A stretch of 43,448 bases of DNA from Candidatus Burkholderia humilis (GCA_001184405.1 LFMX01000043.1:1-43448), one strand, 5' to 3'; positions 27,844-37,472 are shown, numbered from the stretch's first letter. A program made the numbers and translations. The notes: generated from the letters alone by a model not told the origin.

Positions 27844-27997
27844 GTTGCATCCCGTGAGTTGGTCTGATTTTCTTTTAGTGTGTGTTCGCGCGCGATTGTT
27901 TCTCATCGCGCTGCGATTGCCGCATCGTTATATCCCGGTAGATAGGAGAGCGACGTGCGTCGCGGCACGCAACGCGCGCGAAATCGCGTAAAAAAGT

Positions 27998-28029
27998 AAA
28001 AGCCGCTGCCCTTTTGGACAGCGGCTTTT
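27998..28029. terminator. Intrinsic, bidirectional terminator hairpin
   Basis: AAAAGCCGCTG (27998-28008) pairs perfectly with CAGCGGCTTTT (28019-28029) around a 10-base loop. The A-run on one side and T-run on the other allow it to work in both directions. It lies just downstream of the small secreted gene that ends at 28060. Confidence 0.8.
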
Positions 28030-28059
28030 CGATGCTGCTGCGTGCGGCGTTATTGCGCC

Positions 28060-28359
28060 CTATTGCGCGGTCGGCGACTTGACGCTCGGCGTGGCCAGCA
28101 TGTTATTGCTCGTCGGCGCGGCCTTCACGGCATTCGAGTCGCTGTTCGTGGCGCTCGGCAGACCGGTGTTCGGCGCCTTGCGGGACATGCCTCTATCCGA
28201 ATTCGTCATGCCTGGCGTGCCGTAGCCGTCCGTCGATGTCGCACGGTTCACCTGATTCGCCGTCCTGCCGGACGTTCTGCCGCCGGCCTGTGCGAATGCG
28301 CCGCCCGACAGCGTCAGTGCGGCGACGGCCGCGATTAACGTGCTGGTTGCCTTGATCAT
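28060..28359 (-). CDS. Small secreted hypothetical protein, 99 residues
   Basis: Intact. Signal peptide MIKATSTLIAAVAALTLSGG then AFAQ. The mature chain is low in hydrophobics and rich in Gly, Ser, Thr and Asn (RTANQVNRATSTDGYGTPGM, later GLPSATNSDSNAVKAAPTSN), so it is probably disordered in the periplasm. The family looks like a Burkholderia-specific small exported protein; function unknown. ATG 28359 has GGAGGGA upstream, which decides the start over an in-frame ATG 102 bases earlier. An intrinsic terminator follows at 27998-28029. Confidence 0.72.
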   Translation of the reverse strand: MIKATSTLIAAVAALTLSGGAFAQAGGRTSGRTANQVNRATSTDGYGTPGMTNSDRGMSRKAPNTGLPSATNSDSNAVKAAPTSNNMLATPSVKSPTAQ

Positions 28360-28553
28360 GTTCCGTCCCTCCTTGTTCCACCGGGTGTGAGAAAACAGGC
28401 CCATGCCTGCTGGTCGAAAACAAAGCAAGCTGCGTGCCACGCCGATTCGGCCCCGCTTCACGTTCAGCCGCTTACTTTGCCGATTTTCGATAACGCTCGA
28501 AACGTTTTCGCGCTTAGCATTTGCTCAAGCGTTCTTGCACAGGAGCATTCGCG

Positions 28554-29936
28554 GTGACTCATGCGGAAACGATCGGCGCACGCACTTACCGTTTCGCCGA
28601 TCTCAAAACCCTGCTGACCAAAGCTAGTCCGCTGCGTTCCGTCGATCAGCTCGCGGGTATCGCGGTGAGCTGCGAGGAAGAGCGCGTCGCCGCGAAAATG
28701 GCGCTGGCCAATGTCCCGTTGCGCGCCTTTCTCGAGGAACCGCTGATTCCCTACGAAACGGACGAAGTGACGCGGCTCATCGTCGACGATCATTCGCCCG
28801 AAGCCTTCGCGGAGATCGCGCATTTGAGCGTGGGCGATTTTCGCAACTGGCTCTTGAGCGACACGATGGACAACGATGCGCTCGTGCGTATCACCGCCGA
28901 TCTCACGCCCGAAATGGTCGCCGCCGTGTCGAAGCTCATGCGCAATCAGGATCTCGTCGCGGTTGCGCGAAAGCGGCCGGTGGTGACGCGCTTTCGCAAT
29001 ACCATCGGCTTGCCGGGCCACATGTCGGTGCGGCTGCAGCCCAATCATCCGACCGACGATGTCAAAGGCATCGCGGCGTCCATGCTCGACGGCCTCATGT
29101 ACGGTTGCGGCGATGCGGTCATCGGCATCAATCCGGCGACGGACAATCTCGCGGCCATCACGACGCTGCTGGTCATGATCGACGCGTTCCGCGAGCGCTT
29201 TGACGTGCCGACGCAATCGTGCGTGCTCACGCATGTGACCAACACCATCGCGGCGATTGAAAAAAGCGCGCCCGTCGATCTCGTGTTTCAGTCCATCGCC
29301 GGAACCGAAAAGACCAATGCGAGCTTCGGCATTTCGCTCGCGCTGCTCCGAGAAGCATGCGATGCCGCCCGCTCGCTGCAACGCGGCACGATCGGCGACA
29401 ACGTGATGTACTTCGAAACCGGACAAGGCAGCGCGCTGTCCGCCAACGCGTATCATGGCGTCGATCAGCAAACCTGCGAAGTGCGCGCGTATGCGGTCGC
29501 GCGCAAGTTCGAGCCGCTGCTGGTGAATACCGTGGTCGGTTTTATCGGCCCGGAATATCTCTACGATGGCAAATAAATCGTGCACGCCGGGCTCGAAGAT
29601 CATTTCTGCGGCAAGCTGCTCGGCGTGCCGATGGGTTGCGATATCTGCTACACCAATCATGCCGAAGCGGATCAGGACGACATGGACACGCTGCTGACGC
29701 TGCTTGGCGTGGCGGGCATCAACTTCATCATCGGCGTGCCGGGCGCGGACGATGTCATGCTCAACTATCAAAGCACGTCGTTTCATGATGCGCTCTACGC
29801 GCGCGATGTGCTCGGCCTGCGCCGCGCGCCCGAGTTCGAAAGCTGGCTCGAGTCGATGAGCATCACCGATGCGCGCGGCGCGCTGCTCGGCACGTCGTCG
29901 CAAGCGCGTTTGCTGGAATGGGCGGATCGTGCATGA
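28554..29936 (+). pseudogene. eutB: Ethanolamine ammonia-lyase large subunit EutB, interrupted by an in-frame TAA
   Basis: Large (catalytic) subunit of the adenosylcobalamin-dependent enzyme that converts ethanolamine to acetaldehyde and ammonia. Start GTG 28554 has AGGAG at 28541-28545. Conserved blocks: RNTIGLPGHMSVRLQPNHPT, GCGDAVIGINPATDN, VFQSIAGTEKTNASFG (active-site Glu region) and MYFETGQGSALSANAYHG. At 29574-29576 the codon is TAA, in frame, where LYDGK-Q-I is expected (CAA to TAA). The same frame then carries VHAGLEDHFCGKLLGVPMGC and continues to TGA 29934-29936. Total is about 460 residues, the normal length. One base explains the defect. No microcompartment genes or permease are visible, fitting the simple eutBC type. 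Confidence 0.92.
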
Positions 29937-30704
29937 GTGACGATATTGTTCGGAATCCTTTGCAATCGCTGCGGCACTTCACGAATGCGCGTATTGCTCT
30001 CAGCCGCGCGGGCAGCGGCATGCCGACCGCGCCCTTGCTCGCGTTCAATCTGGCGCATGCGCAAGCGCGCGACGCCGTGCATCAACCGCTCGATACCGAT
30101 GCCCTGCGCACGCAGCTCGCGCAGGCGGGCTTCGCGCACGTCATCGATGTTCATAGCGCCGCCGTCGATCGCGCACAGTATCTGTGCTGCCCGGACCTGT
30201 GCCGCCGTCTTTCCGATGCAAGCCGCGCCGCGCTCAACGACGCGCCGCACGATCACGACGTGCTGTTCGTCATCGCCGACGGGCTTTCCGCATTCGCCGC
30301 CGCGAAGCAGGCCGTGCCCTTGCTTCAGGCCATACACACGCGGCTCGACGGCTGGCGCAGCGGGCCGATCGTGAGCGCGACAAGGCCGCGTGGCGCTGGC
30401 CGACGAGATCGGCAAATGCATGCGGGCGCGCATCGTGGTGATGCTGATCGGCGAGCGGCCGGGGTTGAGTTTGCCGGACAGTCTGGGCATCTATCTGACG
30501 CACGCACCGAAAACCGGCCGCAGCGATGCCGAGCGCAACTGCATTTCGAATGTGCGCCCCGAAGGTCTCGGTTACGACGCGGCCGCCTACAAGCTGCACT
30601 ATCTCCTCACGCATGCGCGCCGGCTCGGACTGAGCGGCGTGGACCTGAAGGACGACAGCGACGCGTTCATCACAGTCGACGGCTATCCCGCACGAATCGA
30701 ATGA
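29933..30704 (+). pseudogene. eutC: Ethanolamine ammonia-lyase small subunit EutC, one frameshift
   Basis: Small subunit that completes the cobalamin-binding EutBC complex. ATG 29933 overlaps the eutB stop (ATGA). N-terminal FTNARIALSRAGSGMPTAPL, then LAFNLAHAQARDAVHQPLD, matches the family closely. The frame breaks near 30385, between [10 protein letters not shown] and [20 protein letters not shown]. The C-terminal half has [20 protein letters not shown] and [20 protein letters not shown], both conserved in EutC. Repaired length is about 258 residues, as expected. Confidence 0.9.
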
Positions 30705-30740
30705 TGTTTGCGCGGCATTTTGGCGATCTATAGTCGATGC

Positions 30741-31728
30741 ATGACACGTGAAGCGACCTTATCGACCTTGCCGGAACGCGCCGCGCTGCGCGAATTCGTA
30801 TCGAACGACGCAGACGAGCAGGCGGGCAAACTGCACGGCTGGCGGCAGCTCTACGACCAGTTGAGCGCGGGCCGTTTCGTCGGCACGCTGGCCGAACGGC
30901 GCTTCGCCGATACTCACGTCTTTCGCGAAAGCACGAGCCAGCGTCTGCGTCAGACGTGCGAAGTGCTCGCCGATTCATGCTGGTTCGGCATTCCCGCGAC
31001 GCACGATCACGCGGGCCACATCCAGTCATACCCGATCGATGACGCTGCGATTGCGTACCGTCCCGGCGGCATCGAATTCGAATTGCTGACGCCGCCCGGT
31101 TACGCCATCTTCGGCGTGGTCACGCGCATGGACGCGCTGCGTCTGCACGCGCGGAGCGTCGAACATATCGAACTCGACGATGCCTTGCCTCGCCATGCCA
31201 TCGCGACCGTGAGCCATGCGCGGCGCGCGGCGCTGGCGGCATCGCTGATGGCGGCGTTGGGGGGAAAGCGCGCCGATGTCCGCGCGACTCGACGCCCGGT
31301 TGCAATCGATCGTGCTGACGTGGCTGTTCGAAAGCGGCGCGCTCGGCTGCGCTTCGTCTGTGCCTTTGCCCGATGCATCGCGCCGCCTCGCGGTCGCCGC
31401 CGATGCGCGGTGTTACGTGCTGCTGAATCGAGACCGCGCGGTCAACGTGCCAGAGTTGTGCGCGCACTTGCATGTGAGCCGCCGCACGCTGCAATACTGT
31501 TTTCAGGAAGCGTTCGGCATGACGCCGGGCGCGTATCTGCGCGCGATCCGTCTCAACGGTGCGCGACGCGACCTGCGTACGGCCGCACGCGATGCGAAAA
31601 GCGTGCAGGACGTCGCGGCGTCCTGGGGCTTCGGGCATCTGAGTCAGTTTGCGCTCGACTATCGCAGGCTCTTCGGCGTGAAGCCGTCGGACACGCGCAA
31701 TCAGGGTCTCGCGACGATCGACAAATAA
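30741..31728 (+). pseudogene. eutR: AraC-family regulator, EutR-like, one frameshift
   Basis: AraC/XylS-type activator placed 37 bp after eutC, hence the likely ethanolamine-responsive regulator EutR. The N-terminal sensor region (EQAGKLHGWRQLYDQLSAGR, FADTHVFRESTSQRLRQTCE) is intact to about 31250. The frame then breaks near 31260 (AALGGK / SARLDARLQS). The C-terminal DNA-binding domain is complete: VPELCAHLHVSRRTLQYCFQ, EAFGMTPGAYLRAIRLNGAR and VAASWGFGHLSQFALDYRRL. Start 30741 (MTREATLS) is chosen over an in-frame ATG 33 bases earlier because of its position. The tail overlaps the convergent XRE-cupin gene by 28 bp. Confidence 0.83.
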
Positions 31729-32387
31729 CGCGCCGGCATTTTCACGCCGTAGCACGCGTGCCGCGTCGCGGCATCGAAATAAATGCTGTCGCCTTTTTCG
31801 AGCGTGAGCGGCGCGTAGCCGCGCATCAGAAACGTCAGTGAGCCTTCCGTGACGTAGATGAATTCCTGACCGTCGTGCGCGGACAGCACGTGTTTGCCGG
31901 TATCGGCGATGGCTTCGATCAGCGTCGGTTCCATCGACTTGGTGACGAGTTCCGCGCCGAGCCATTCGAACACGCCAAGCGACGTCGGATGCTTTACGCC
32001 ATGACCCGCGCGGCTCACGGCGCGGCAGCCCTGCGCGAAGGACTTTTCGTTACCGCCGACCATATCCGGCCAGCGAATGTCGAGCGCCTTGGCGAGCCGC
32101 GAAAGCACGGCATACGTCGGAGAAATGCGGCCGTTTTCGATCCGCGAGATGGTGGACATCGCCACCGACGAAAGCTCGGACAAGCGCGCGAGCGTCATCT
32201 TGCGCGCATGCCGATGCTGCGCGATGGTCTCGCCGGGGCTCGCTTCTTCGAGCGGCGTTTCAACGGGCTTGGTGGCTGCTTTGTTTCGCACCGCAGCGCG
32301 TTTGACGGCCGTTGCGCGCGCCGGCTTCTTGGGCACCGCCCGCTTGGGCGCGGGCGTGGTTTGACAAGCCCGGTTCTCTGTCTTCAT
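31701..32387 (-). CDS. XRE-family regulator with C-terminal cupin domain
   Basis: Intact 228-residue regulator. It has a Lys/Arg/Ala-rich N-terminal tail, an XRE helix-turn-helix (LARLSELSSVAMSTISRIEN, then GRISPTYAVLSRLAKALDI) and a cupin sensor (GQEFIYVTEGSLTFLMRG, LEKGDSIYFDAATRHACYG). Proteins of this layout usually control amino-acid or polyamine catabolism. It is divergent from an amino-acid ABC transporter and D-amino-acid-dehydrogenase-like operon, and two copies of one palindrome lie in the shared control region, so local regulation is likely. ATG 32387 is preferred to the in-frame upstream ATG at 32432. No lesion. Confidence 0.9.
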   Translation of the reverse strand: MKTENRACQTTPAPKRAVPKKPARATAVKRAAVRNKAATKPVETPLEEASPGETIAQHRHARKMTLARLSELSSVAMSTISRIENGRISPTYAVLSRLAKALDIRWPDMVGGNEKSFAQGCRAVSRAGHGVKHPTSLGVFEWLGAELVTKSMEPTLIEAIADTGKHVLSAHDGQEFIYVTEGSLTFLMRGYAPLTLEKGDSIYFDAATRHACYGVKMPARYLSIVARP

Positions 32388-32481
32388 GTTGTCTCTTCTG
32401 ATCAATCCGATGCATGACGGGGGACACGCCACGCCGCTATGGTGACGTAAACGGTGACATGAGCGCGGCCCTTTTGTTTCT

Positions 32482-32499
32482 TTTTGCGTATATGCAAAA
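32482..32499. promoter_or_regulatory. Operator palindrome copy 1, XRE-cupin / transporter control region
   Basis: TTTTGCGT-AT-ATGCAAAA: 8-bp arms pairing at 7 of 8 positions with a 2-bp centre. It lies just upstream of the -35 box TTGACC at 32506. It is near-identical to the copy at 32546, centre to centre 64 bp. Confidence 0.65.
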
Positions 32500-32505
32500 T
32501 TCTGC

Positions 32506-32534
32506 TTGACCGGTGGATTTTAGCTTCCTACGAT
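32506..32534 (+). promoter_or_regulatory. Predicted sigma-70 promoter of the amino-acid transporter operon
   Basis: TTGACC (32506-32511) and TACGAT (32529-32534) with a 17-bp spacer. The two palindromes flank it on either side, 71 bp before the first gene of the operon. Confidence 0.5.
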
Positions 32535-32545
32535 CGTTTTCACGG

Positions 32546-32563
32546 TTTTGCATAAATGCAAAA
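32546..32563. promoter_or_regulatory. Operator palindrome copy 2, XRE-cupin / transporter control region
   Basis: TTTTGCAT-AA-ATGCAAAA is a perfect 8-bp palindrome with a 2-bp centre, just downstream of the predicted -10 box. Repressor bound here would block transcription start. Same motif as the site at 32482. Confidence 0.7.
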
Positions 32564-32604
32564 ACGATCACGTTACCCGTTCAAACATCAAAGGGCCGAC
32601 CACC

Positions 32605-33597
32605 ATGATCGACGATCCTCTCAAGCGCGCCATCGATACGCTCTGCTCTTCACGACGCGGCTTTCTCAAGACGGCGGGCTATGGGGTCGTCGCAGGTATG
32701 GGCGCGGGACTCGGCGCGGGCGCGCTCGGCGGCAATGCGTTCGCGGCCACGTCCGTCGGCAGCGCGATCAAGACTGCGCGTTCCGGTTATCTGACCGCCG
32801 CGTGTCTCGGCGACATGCCGATCGCCTCGGTGCGCGACGGCAAGCTCGTCGGCACGGACTTCGACATGCTCTCGCTGATCGCGGAACGTCTGCAATTGAA
32901 AATCGATGTGCAGCAGATGAGCTTTTCCGCCGTGATCGAAGCCGTGAAGTCCGAGCGCGTGGACTGGTTCGGCGGCAACTTCGCGTGGACGCCCATTCGT
33001 GCCAAGCTGATCCTGCTGACCGATCCCGTCTTCTATACGGGCACGTACGTCATCATGCGGCAGAACCAGATGCCGAAAACCGCGCTGAGCGTGGCCGATC
33101 TGAGCGGTCACACCATCGGCACGGCAACGGGGTTATTCGGTGGTGTCCGACATGAAGAAAGTGCCGGGCATCAAGGAAGTGAAGCTGTATGATGGGATCG
33201 ATTCGTGCCTGCGCGATGTCGTCGCGGGCCGCCTCGACTTCGCCGTGCTGGATGCGCCGACCGTCGATTACATGTCCAGCAGAATCCGTCGTGGGGTCTC
33301 AAGCAGATTCCCATCGGTTTCGATGCCGTTTATCCCAGTCTCACGGGCAAATTCGCATCGATCTGGGGCGTGAGCCTGGACAAGCAGGATCTGTTCGACG
33401 GCATCAACGAAGGCGTGCGCTGGCTGTGGCGCACCAACCAGATCAAGCCGATTCTCGCGAAATATGGCATCAATAATCCGGATTATTTACAGCCGATGAC
33501 GACCGACCCGCGCATCGGCGTGGACCGCGATTCCAAGGGCGCGCTCATCGGTCCGTTCGCGCATGATCCGCGCGATTTCAGCCACGCCTTCGCCTAA
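32605..33597 (+). pseudogene. Amino-acid ABC transporter substrate-binding protein (Tat-exported), two frameshifts
   Basis: Periplasmic family-3 (polar amino acid) binding protein. The N-terminus carries a twin-arginine signal, SSRRGFLKTAGYGVVAGMGA, ending near AFA. The ligand-binding core has GKLVGTDFDMLSLIAERLQL, VDWFGGNFAWTPIRAKLILL and TDPVFYTGTYVIM. An extra T near 33132 separates TATG from YSVVSDMKKVPGIKEVKLYD, and a lost A near 33285 separates DYMS from KQNPSWGLKQIPIGFDAVYP. The C-terminus DPRDFSHAFA stops at 33595-33597. Repaired length is about 330 residues. First gene of the transporter operon. Confidence 0.85.
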
Positions 33598-33606
33598 GGC
33601 CCGCTC

Positions 33607-34415
33607 ATGGGACACCGCGACATGGATGCCACGCTCATTGCCCCTTCATCCGTAGCGACGCGGCAACTGGTGCGCATCGACGGCCTGCACAAGTCCTTCG
33701 GTTCGCATCATGTGCTCAAGGGCATCGACCTCGATGTGATGCCCGGACAGAAAGTGTCGCTGATCGGGCCGAGCGGCTCGGGCAAGACTGCGCTCCTGCG
33801 ATGCGTGAACTATCTCGAGACGCCGAGCGCCAGGCATGTGCTGATCGACGGCACGGCGAGCGGCGCGCGGGCGAGCGCTGGCAGCCGATGTCCGGGCGCG
33901 AACTCGCCGCCATACGCGCGAACATCGGCATGGTGTTCCAGCGCTTCAATCTCTTTCCGCACCTGAGCGTGCTCGACAATGTGCTGCTCGGGCCGCGCAA
34001 GGTGCAAAAGCGCACTAGCCGCGATCTGATCGACGAAGCGCGCGCGCTGCTCACGAAAGTCGGCATGGACGCCAAGCGCGATGCGTTTCCGGATCAGCTG
34101 TCGGGCGGTCAGCAACAGCGCGTGGCCATCGCGCGCGCTCGCCATGAAGCCGCGCCTCATGCTTTTCGATGAAGCCACCTCCGCGCTCGATCCCGAACTC
34201 GTCGGCGAAGTGCTCGGCGTGATGCGCAAGCTCGCGGAGGAAGGCATGACGATGATCATCGTCACGCACGAAATGCGCTTTGCGGAAAGCGTGTCCGACA
34301 AGGTCGTGTTCATGGCGGACGGGAAGATCGTCGAAGAAGGCCCGCCGCGTCAGATCTTTCTGATGCGCAGGCCGAACGCACACGAGCGTTTCTGCGCGCG
34401 GTGCTGGAGCACTGA
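33607..34415 (+). pseudogene. Polar amino acid ABC transporter ATP-binding protein, three frameshifts
   Basis: Cytoplasmic ATPase of the same importer. Walker A is GPSGSGKTALLRCVNYLE near residue 55, the Q-loop is in NIGMVFQRFNLFPHLSVLDN, the signature is [14 protein letters not shown], Walker B is [14 protein letters not shown], and the switch His is in [15 protein letters not shown]. Frames break near 33870, near 34137 (a GC dinucleotide lost in a GCGCGC run, before [12 protein letters not shown]) and near 34350 (one T lost from TTTT). The repaired tail [18 protein letters not shown] ends at TGA 34413-34415, one base before the permease ATG. Repaired length is about 270 residues. Confidence 0.87.
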
Positions 34416-34416
34416 C

Positions 34417-35102
34417 ATGGCGCTCCTCACCGCCTGGGCCGACAGCCTGCACTATCTGCCCTATTTCGTGCGCGTGTTGTGCGTGAGCGCGGTTACGACC
34501 GTCGTGCTCACGGCCAGCGCGTTTGCGTGGCGTTCGTGCTCGGCTTCGTGCTTGCGCTAATGTGTCTGTCGCGCAACATGCTGTTGAAGGGCATCGCCAA
34601 TGTGTATCTCGAACTGTTTCGCAACGTGCCCTTGCTGACGCAGTTGTTCGTGCTGTACTTCGGGCTAGAACGAATCGGCGTGACGCTGCCCGCGTTCGCT
34701 GCCGCGACGCTCGGCTTCGGGCTCAACGGCGCGGCTATTCTCTCCGAAGTGTTCCGCTCGTCGATCAACGGCGTCGATCGCGGTCAGCGCGAAGCGGCGA
34801 TGGCCATCGGCATGACGTGGCCCATGACGCTCACGACCGTCGTGCTGCCGCAATCGATGCGACTCGCGCTGCCCGCACTCGCGAACTTCGCCATCGGATT
34901 GCTGAAGGATACGTCGCTCGCCTCGGCGGTCGCGGTGCCCGAACTCGTGTTCCGCGCCAAGATGCTCGTGAGCGAGACGTATCAGACCAACCTCATTTAT
35001 TTCATCGTTGCAGTCATCTATCTGGTGATGAGTCTCGTGCTGTCGCGCGTCTCGACGGCGACCGAACGCGGACTCGGCAAAGCGAGGACGGCGCTGTCAT
35101 GA
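34417..35102 (+). pseudogene. Amino-acid ABC transporter permease 1, one frameshift
   Basis: Inner-membrane permease of the HisM/GlnP family. It begins [20 protein letters not shown] and breaks near 34530, before [20 protein letters not shown]. The rest is intact with LELFRNVPLLTQLFVLYFGL, the first conserved loop, and the EAA-type loop GVDRGQREAAMAIGMTWPMT ahead of VVLPQSMRLALPALAN. It stops at 35100-35102, overlapping the next permease start by four bases (ATGA). Repaired length is about 228 residues. Confidence 0.85.
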
Positions 35103-35644
35103 ACTATGCGGAACTGTGGGCATCGATGCACGACGAGTTGTTTAAGGCGGCCTGGGCCACGCTGCGTCTTGCGCTCGGCGTGATCGTCATCGGCGTGGCG
35201 CTGGGGCTCGTGCTGGCGATCGTGCGCATGGGCAGTCAGGGGCTCGCAGAGCGCATTGCGCGCGTGTATATCGAAGTGTTTCGCGGCACGCCCGCGCTGG
35301 TGCAACTCTTTCTCGTGTACTTCGGCTTCGTTGCGATCGGCGTGCGCTTCGATTCGTATCAAGCCGCGGTGTTCGGCCTCGGCATGAACGCCGCCGCGTA
35401 CTTCGCGGAAATCTTTCGCGCGGGGATCGCCGCCGTGCCGCGCGGACAAAGCGAGGCGGCGTGGAGCATCGGCATGACAAGCGGCTCGGCGATGCGCTGG
35501 GTCGTGCTGCCGCAAGCCATTCGCCTCGTGCTCGCACCGTCGGGCAATGTCGCCATTTCGCTGCTCAAGGATACGTCGGTGGCGTCGCTGATCGCCGCGC
35601 CCGATCTCATGCTGCACGATTCGCGGCGTGCGTCTGGCCGATGA
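35099..35644 (+). pseudogene. Amino-acid ABC transporter permease 2, C-terminus lost at a deletion junction
   Basis: Second permease of the importer, in frame from MNYAELWASMHDELFKAAWA through IEVFRGTPALVQLFLVYFGF, the EAA-type loop AVPRGQSEAAWSIGMTSGSA and LPQAIRLVLAPSGNVAISLL, to LIAAPDLMLHD near 35620. There the sequence passes directly into the middle of a dadA-like gene in another frame, and the permease frame ends after nine unrelated residues at 35642-35644. The last transmembrane segment, about 40-50 residues normally, is missing. This is a deletion or misassembly, not a point error. Confidence 0.85.
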
Positions 35645-36122
35645 CTATCTGAGCGCGGACAGCGTGGTCGTCTGCGCGGGCGCGCCGCTCGGCGTGCGTC
35701 TGCCGATGGCGCCGGTCAAGGGTTATTCGCTCACGCTCGCCGCCCGCGATCTCGACTTTCTTCCGCAGCGGCCCATCGTCGATGACTTCGAGCATATCGG
35801 CGTCACGCCGCTCGGCGACAAGCTGCGCGTGGCGGGCACCGTCGAATTCGACGGCTTCGACCGGACCTTGCGCGCGGGCCGCGTGGACAACCTGAAGCGC
35901 GCGCTCGCGCGCCTCTTTCCGCAGATAACCATGCCCGAGAACGTGCATCCGTGGTGCGGGCTTCGCCCGATGGCGGTCGATGGCTTACCGCTCATCTCAT
36001 CGACACGCGTGCCGCAACTCTTCGTCAACACGGGACACGGCGCGCTGGGCTGGACGCTCGCGTGCGGATCGGCGGAACTCGTGGTGTCGATGCTCACCGG
36101 CAAGTCGGACGGGCGAGACTAG
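35619..36122 (+). pseudogene. D-amino-acid dehydrogenase-like flavoprotein, C-terminal fragment only
   Basis: C-terminal 165 or so residues of a DadA-type FAD oxidoreductase, beginning at about RGVRLADDYLSADSVVVCAG. It contains PVKGYSLTLAARDLDFLPQR, FDGFDRTLRAGRVDNLKRAL and the FAD-contacting end HPWCGLRPMAVDGLPLISST / LFVNTGHGALGWTLACGSAE, ending at TAG 36120-36122. The N-terminal FAD-binding half (about 250 residues) is absent because of the junction with permease 2 near 35620. It cannot encode an active enzyme as read. A second, complete paralogue follows. Confidence 0.85.
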
Positions 36123-36165
36123 CCGTTTGCCCTCACCCGCAGTTACTGGTAATCAAAGGAAGCAC

Positions 36166-37392
36166 ATGGAAAGGCGCGAGGTGGTGGTCGGTGCGGGTGT
36201 GGTGGGCGTGTCGTGCGCGTTGTGGCTGCGTCGCCAGGGTCACGATGTCATGCTGATCGATCGCGCCGATATCGCTGGTGCGGCCTCGTTCGGCAATGCC
36301 GCGACGCTCGCCGATTACGCGTGCACGCCGATTCCGCAGCCGCGCATCTGGCGCGACATGCCGGGTTTGCTGTTCGGCGTGGAATCGCCCTTGTCGATTC
36401 GCTGGTCGCGCATCGGCCAATTCGCGGGCTGGCTCGTGGCGTTCCTCGGCCAATGCAACCGGCGCGCGTTCGCCGCCAACACGGAAGTGCTCGCGGCCAT
36501 TTTGCAGCGCACCTTCGATGGCTACGCGCCGCTGCTCGAAGACAGTCCCGACGCGGCGTCGTTGATCCGGCGCGCAGGCTGTCTGCATGCGTTTCGCACC
36601 GAGACCGCGATGCAGCGCGCCGCGGCCGGCATCGAGATGCGCGCGGCGCTGGGCGTGGCGCAGGAAGTGATCGGCGCGGCGGACGTCGCGCGTATCGAAC
36701 CGGTGCTGGAAGGCCGTTCGGTGGGCGGAGTGCTGTTTCCGTCGGCGCAGCATCTCGTCGATCTGCAAGGTTTCGTGCAGGCGCTGGCACGGCCGCTGAT
36801 CGAGGAAAAACGGTTTGCGCGCATGCACGTGACGACGCTCGAGGCGAACGCGCGCGGTATTAAACTGCGTTCGTCCGATGCGCGGCGCATCGGCACGGAC
36901 AAGGTGGTGATCGCGGGCGGTCCGTGGTCACCCGGGCTTGTCGCGCAACTGAGCGATCGCATCCGGCTCGGCGCGGAACGCGGCTATCACGTGGAGTTTC
37001 AGCTCGACAAGCCGCTCTTTTCGCGGCCGACGTGCATCGTCGAATCGAGCTTTTATGTGACGCCGATGCGCGACTTGCGTCTGCGCGTGGCGGGAACGAT
37101 CGAACTGAGCGGTCTTGCGATGCCGCTGAACCCGGCGCACACGGATTTCATCGAACGCAGCATTCGACGCAACCTGCAACTGCGCGCGCCGGTCAGCAGC
37201 AAATGGATCGGCGTGCGGCCGACCATGCCGGATTATCTGCCGGTAATCGGGCCGTCGTCGGCGGACCCGCGCGTGATCTATGCGTTCGGGCATCAGCATC
37301 TGGGCATGACGCTCGGCGGCGCGACGGGCGAACTCGTCGATGGCAAGCGGCCCGCGCTGCTCGAGCGCTTTTCGGTCGCACGGTTCAAATGA
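36166..37392 (+). CDS. D-amino-acid dehydrogenase-like FAD-dependent oxidoreductase
   Basis: Intact 408-residue flavoenzyme of the DAO/DadA superfamily, which oxidises D-amino acids, hydroxyproline isomers or related imino compounds. The FAD-binding Rossmann fold is VVVGAGVVGVSCALWLRRQG with the ribose-binding Asp in VMLIDRADIAGAASFGNAAT. VVIAGGPWSPGLVAQLSD and the C-terminal IGVRPTMPDYLPVIGPSS / FGHQHLGMTLGGATGELV complete the FAD site. AAAGGA precedes ATG 36166. It follows a broken paralogue and an amino-acid ABC transporter under an XRE-cupin regulator, so it probably oxidises the imported compound. Paralogue pairs of this kind are known in hydroxyproline catabolism, but other genes of that route are not here. 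Confidence 0.88.
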   Translation: MERREVVVGAGVVGVSCALWLRRQGHDVMLIDRADIAGAASFGNAATLADYACTPIPQPRIWRDMPGLLFGVESPLSIRWSRIGQFAGWLVAFLGQCNRRAFAANTEVLAAILQRTFDGYAPLLEDSPDAASLIRRAGCLHAFRTETAMQRAAAGIEMRAALGVAQEVIGAADVARIEPVLEGRSVGGVLFPSAQHLVDLQGFVQALARPLIEEKRFARMHVTTLEANARGIKLRSSDARRIGTDKVVIAGGPWSPGLVAQLSDRIRLGAERGYHVEFQLDKPLFSRPTCIVESSFYVTPMRDLRLRVAGTIELSGLAMPLNPAHTDFIERSIRRNLQLRAPVSSKWIGVRPTMPDYLPVIGPSSADPRVIYAFGHQHLGMTLGGATGELVDGKRPALLERFSVARFK

Positions 37393-37472
37393 CGCGTGCC
37401 GTCGAATGTTACGGTTCTGCTTTCCGTAGCTTTCACATTACTGCCAAAAATCCCCTCTACATTAGCGTTCTG

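Noticed and set aside
28362..28553. Cobalamin riboswitch or sigma-54 promoter before eutB
   Set aside because: No B12-box-like element and no GG-N10-GC pair in a convincing position could be found.
36122..36166. Hydroxyproline catabolic operon naming for the two DadA-like flavoproteins
   Set aside because: No hydroxyproline epimerase, deaminase or ketoglutarate semialdehyde dehydrogenase is in the window, so the substrate cannot be fixed.
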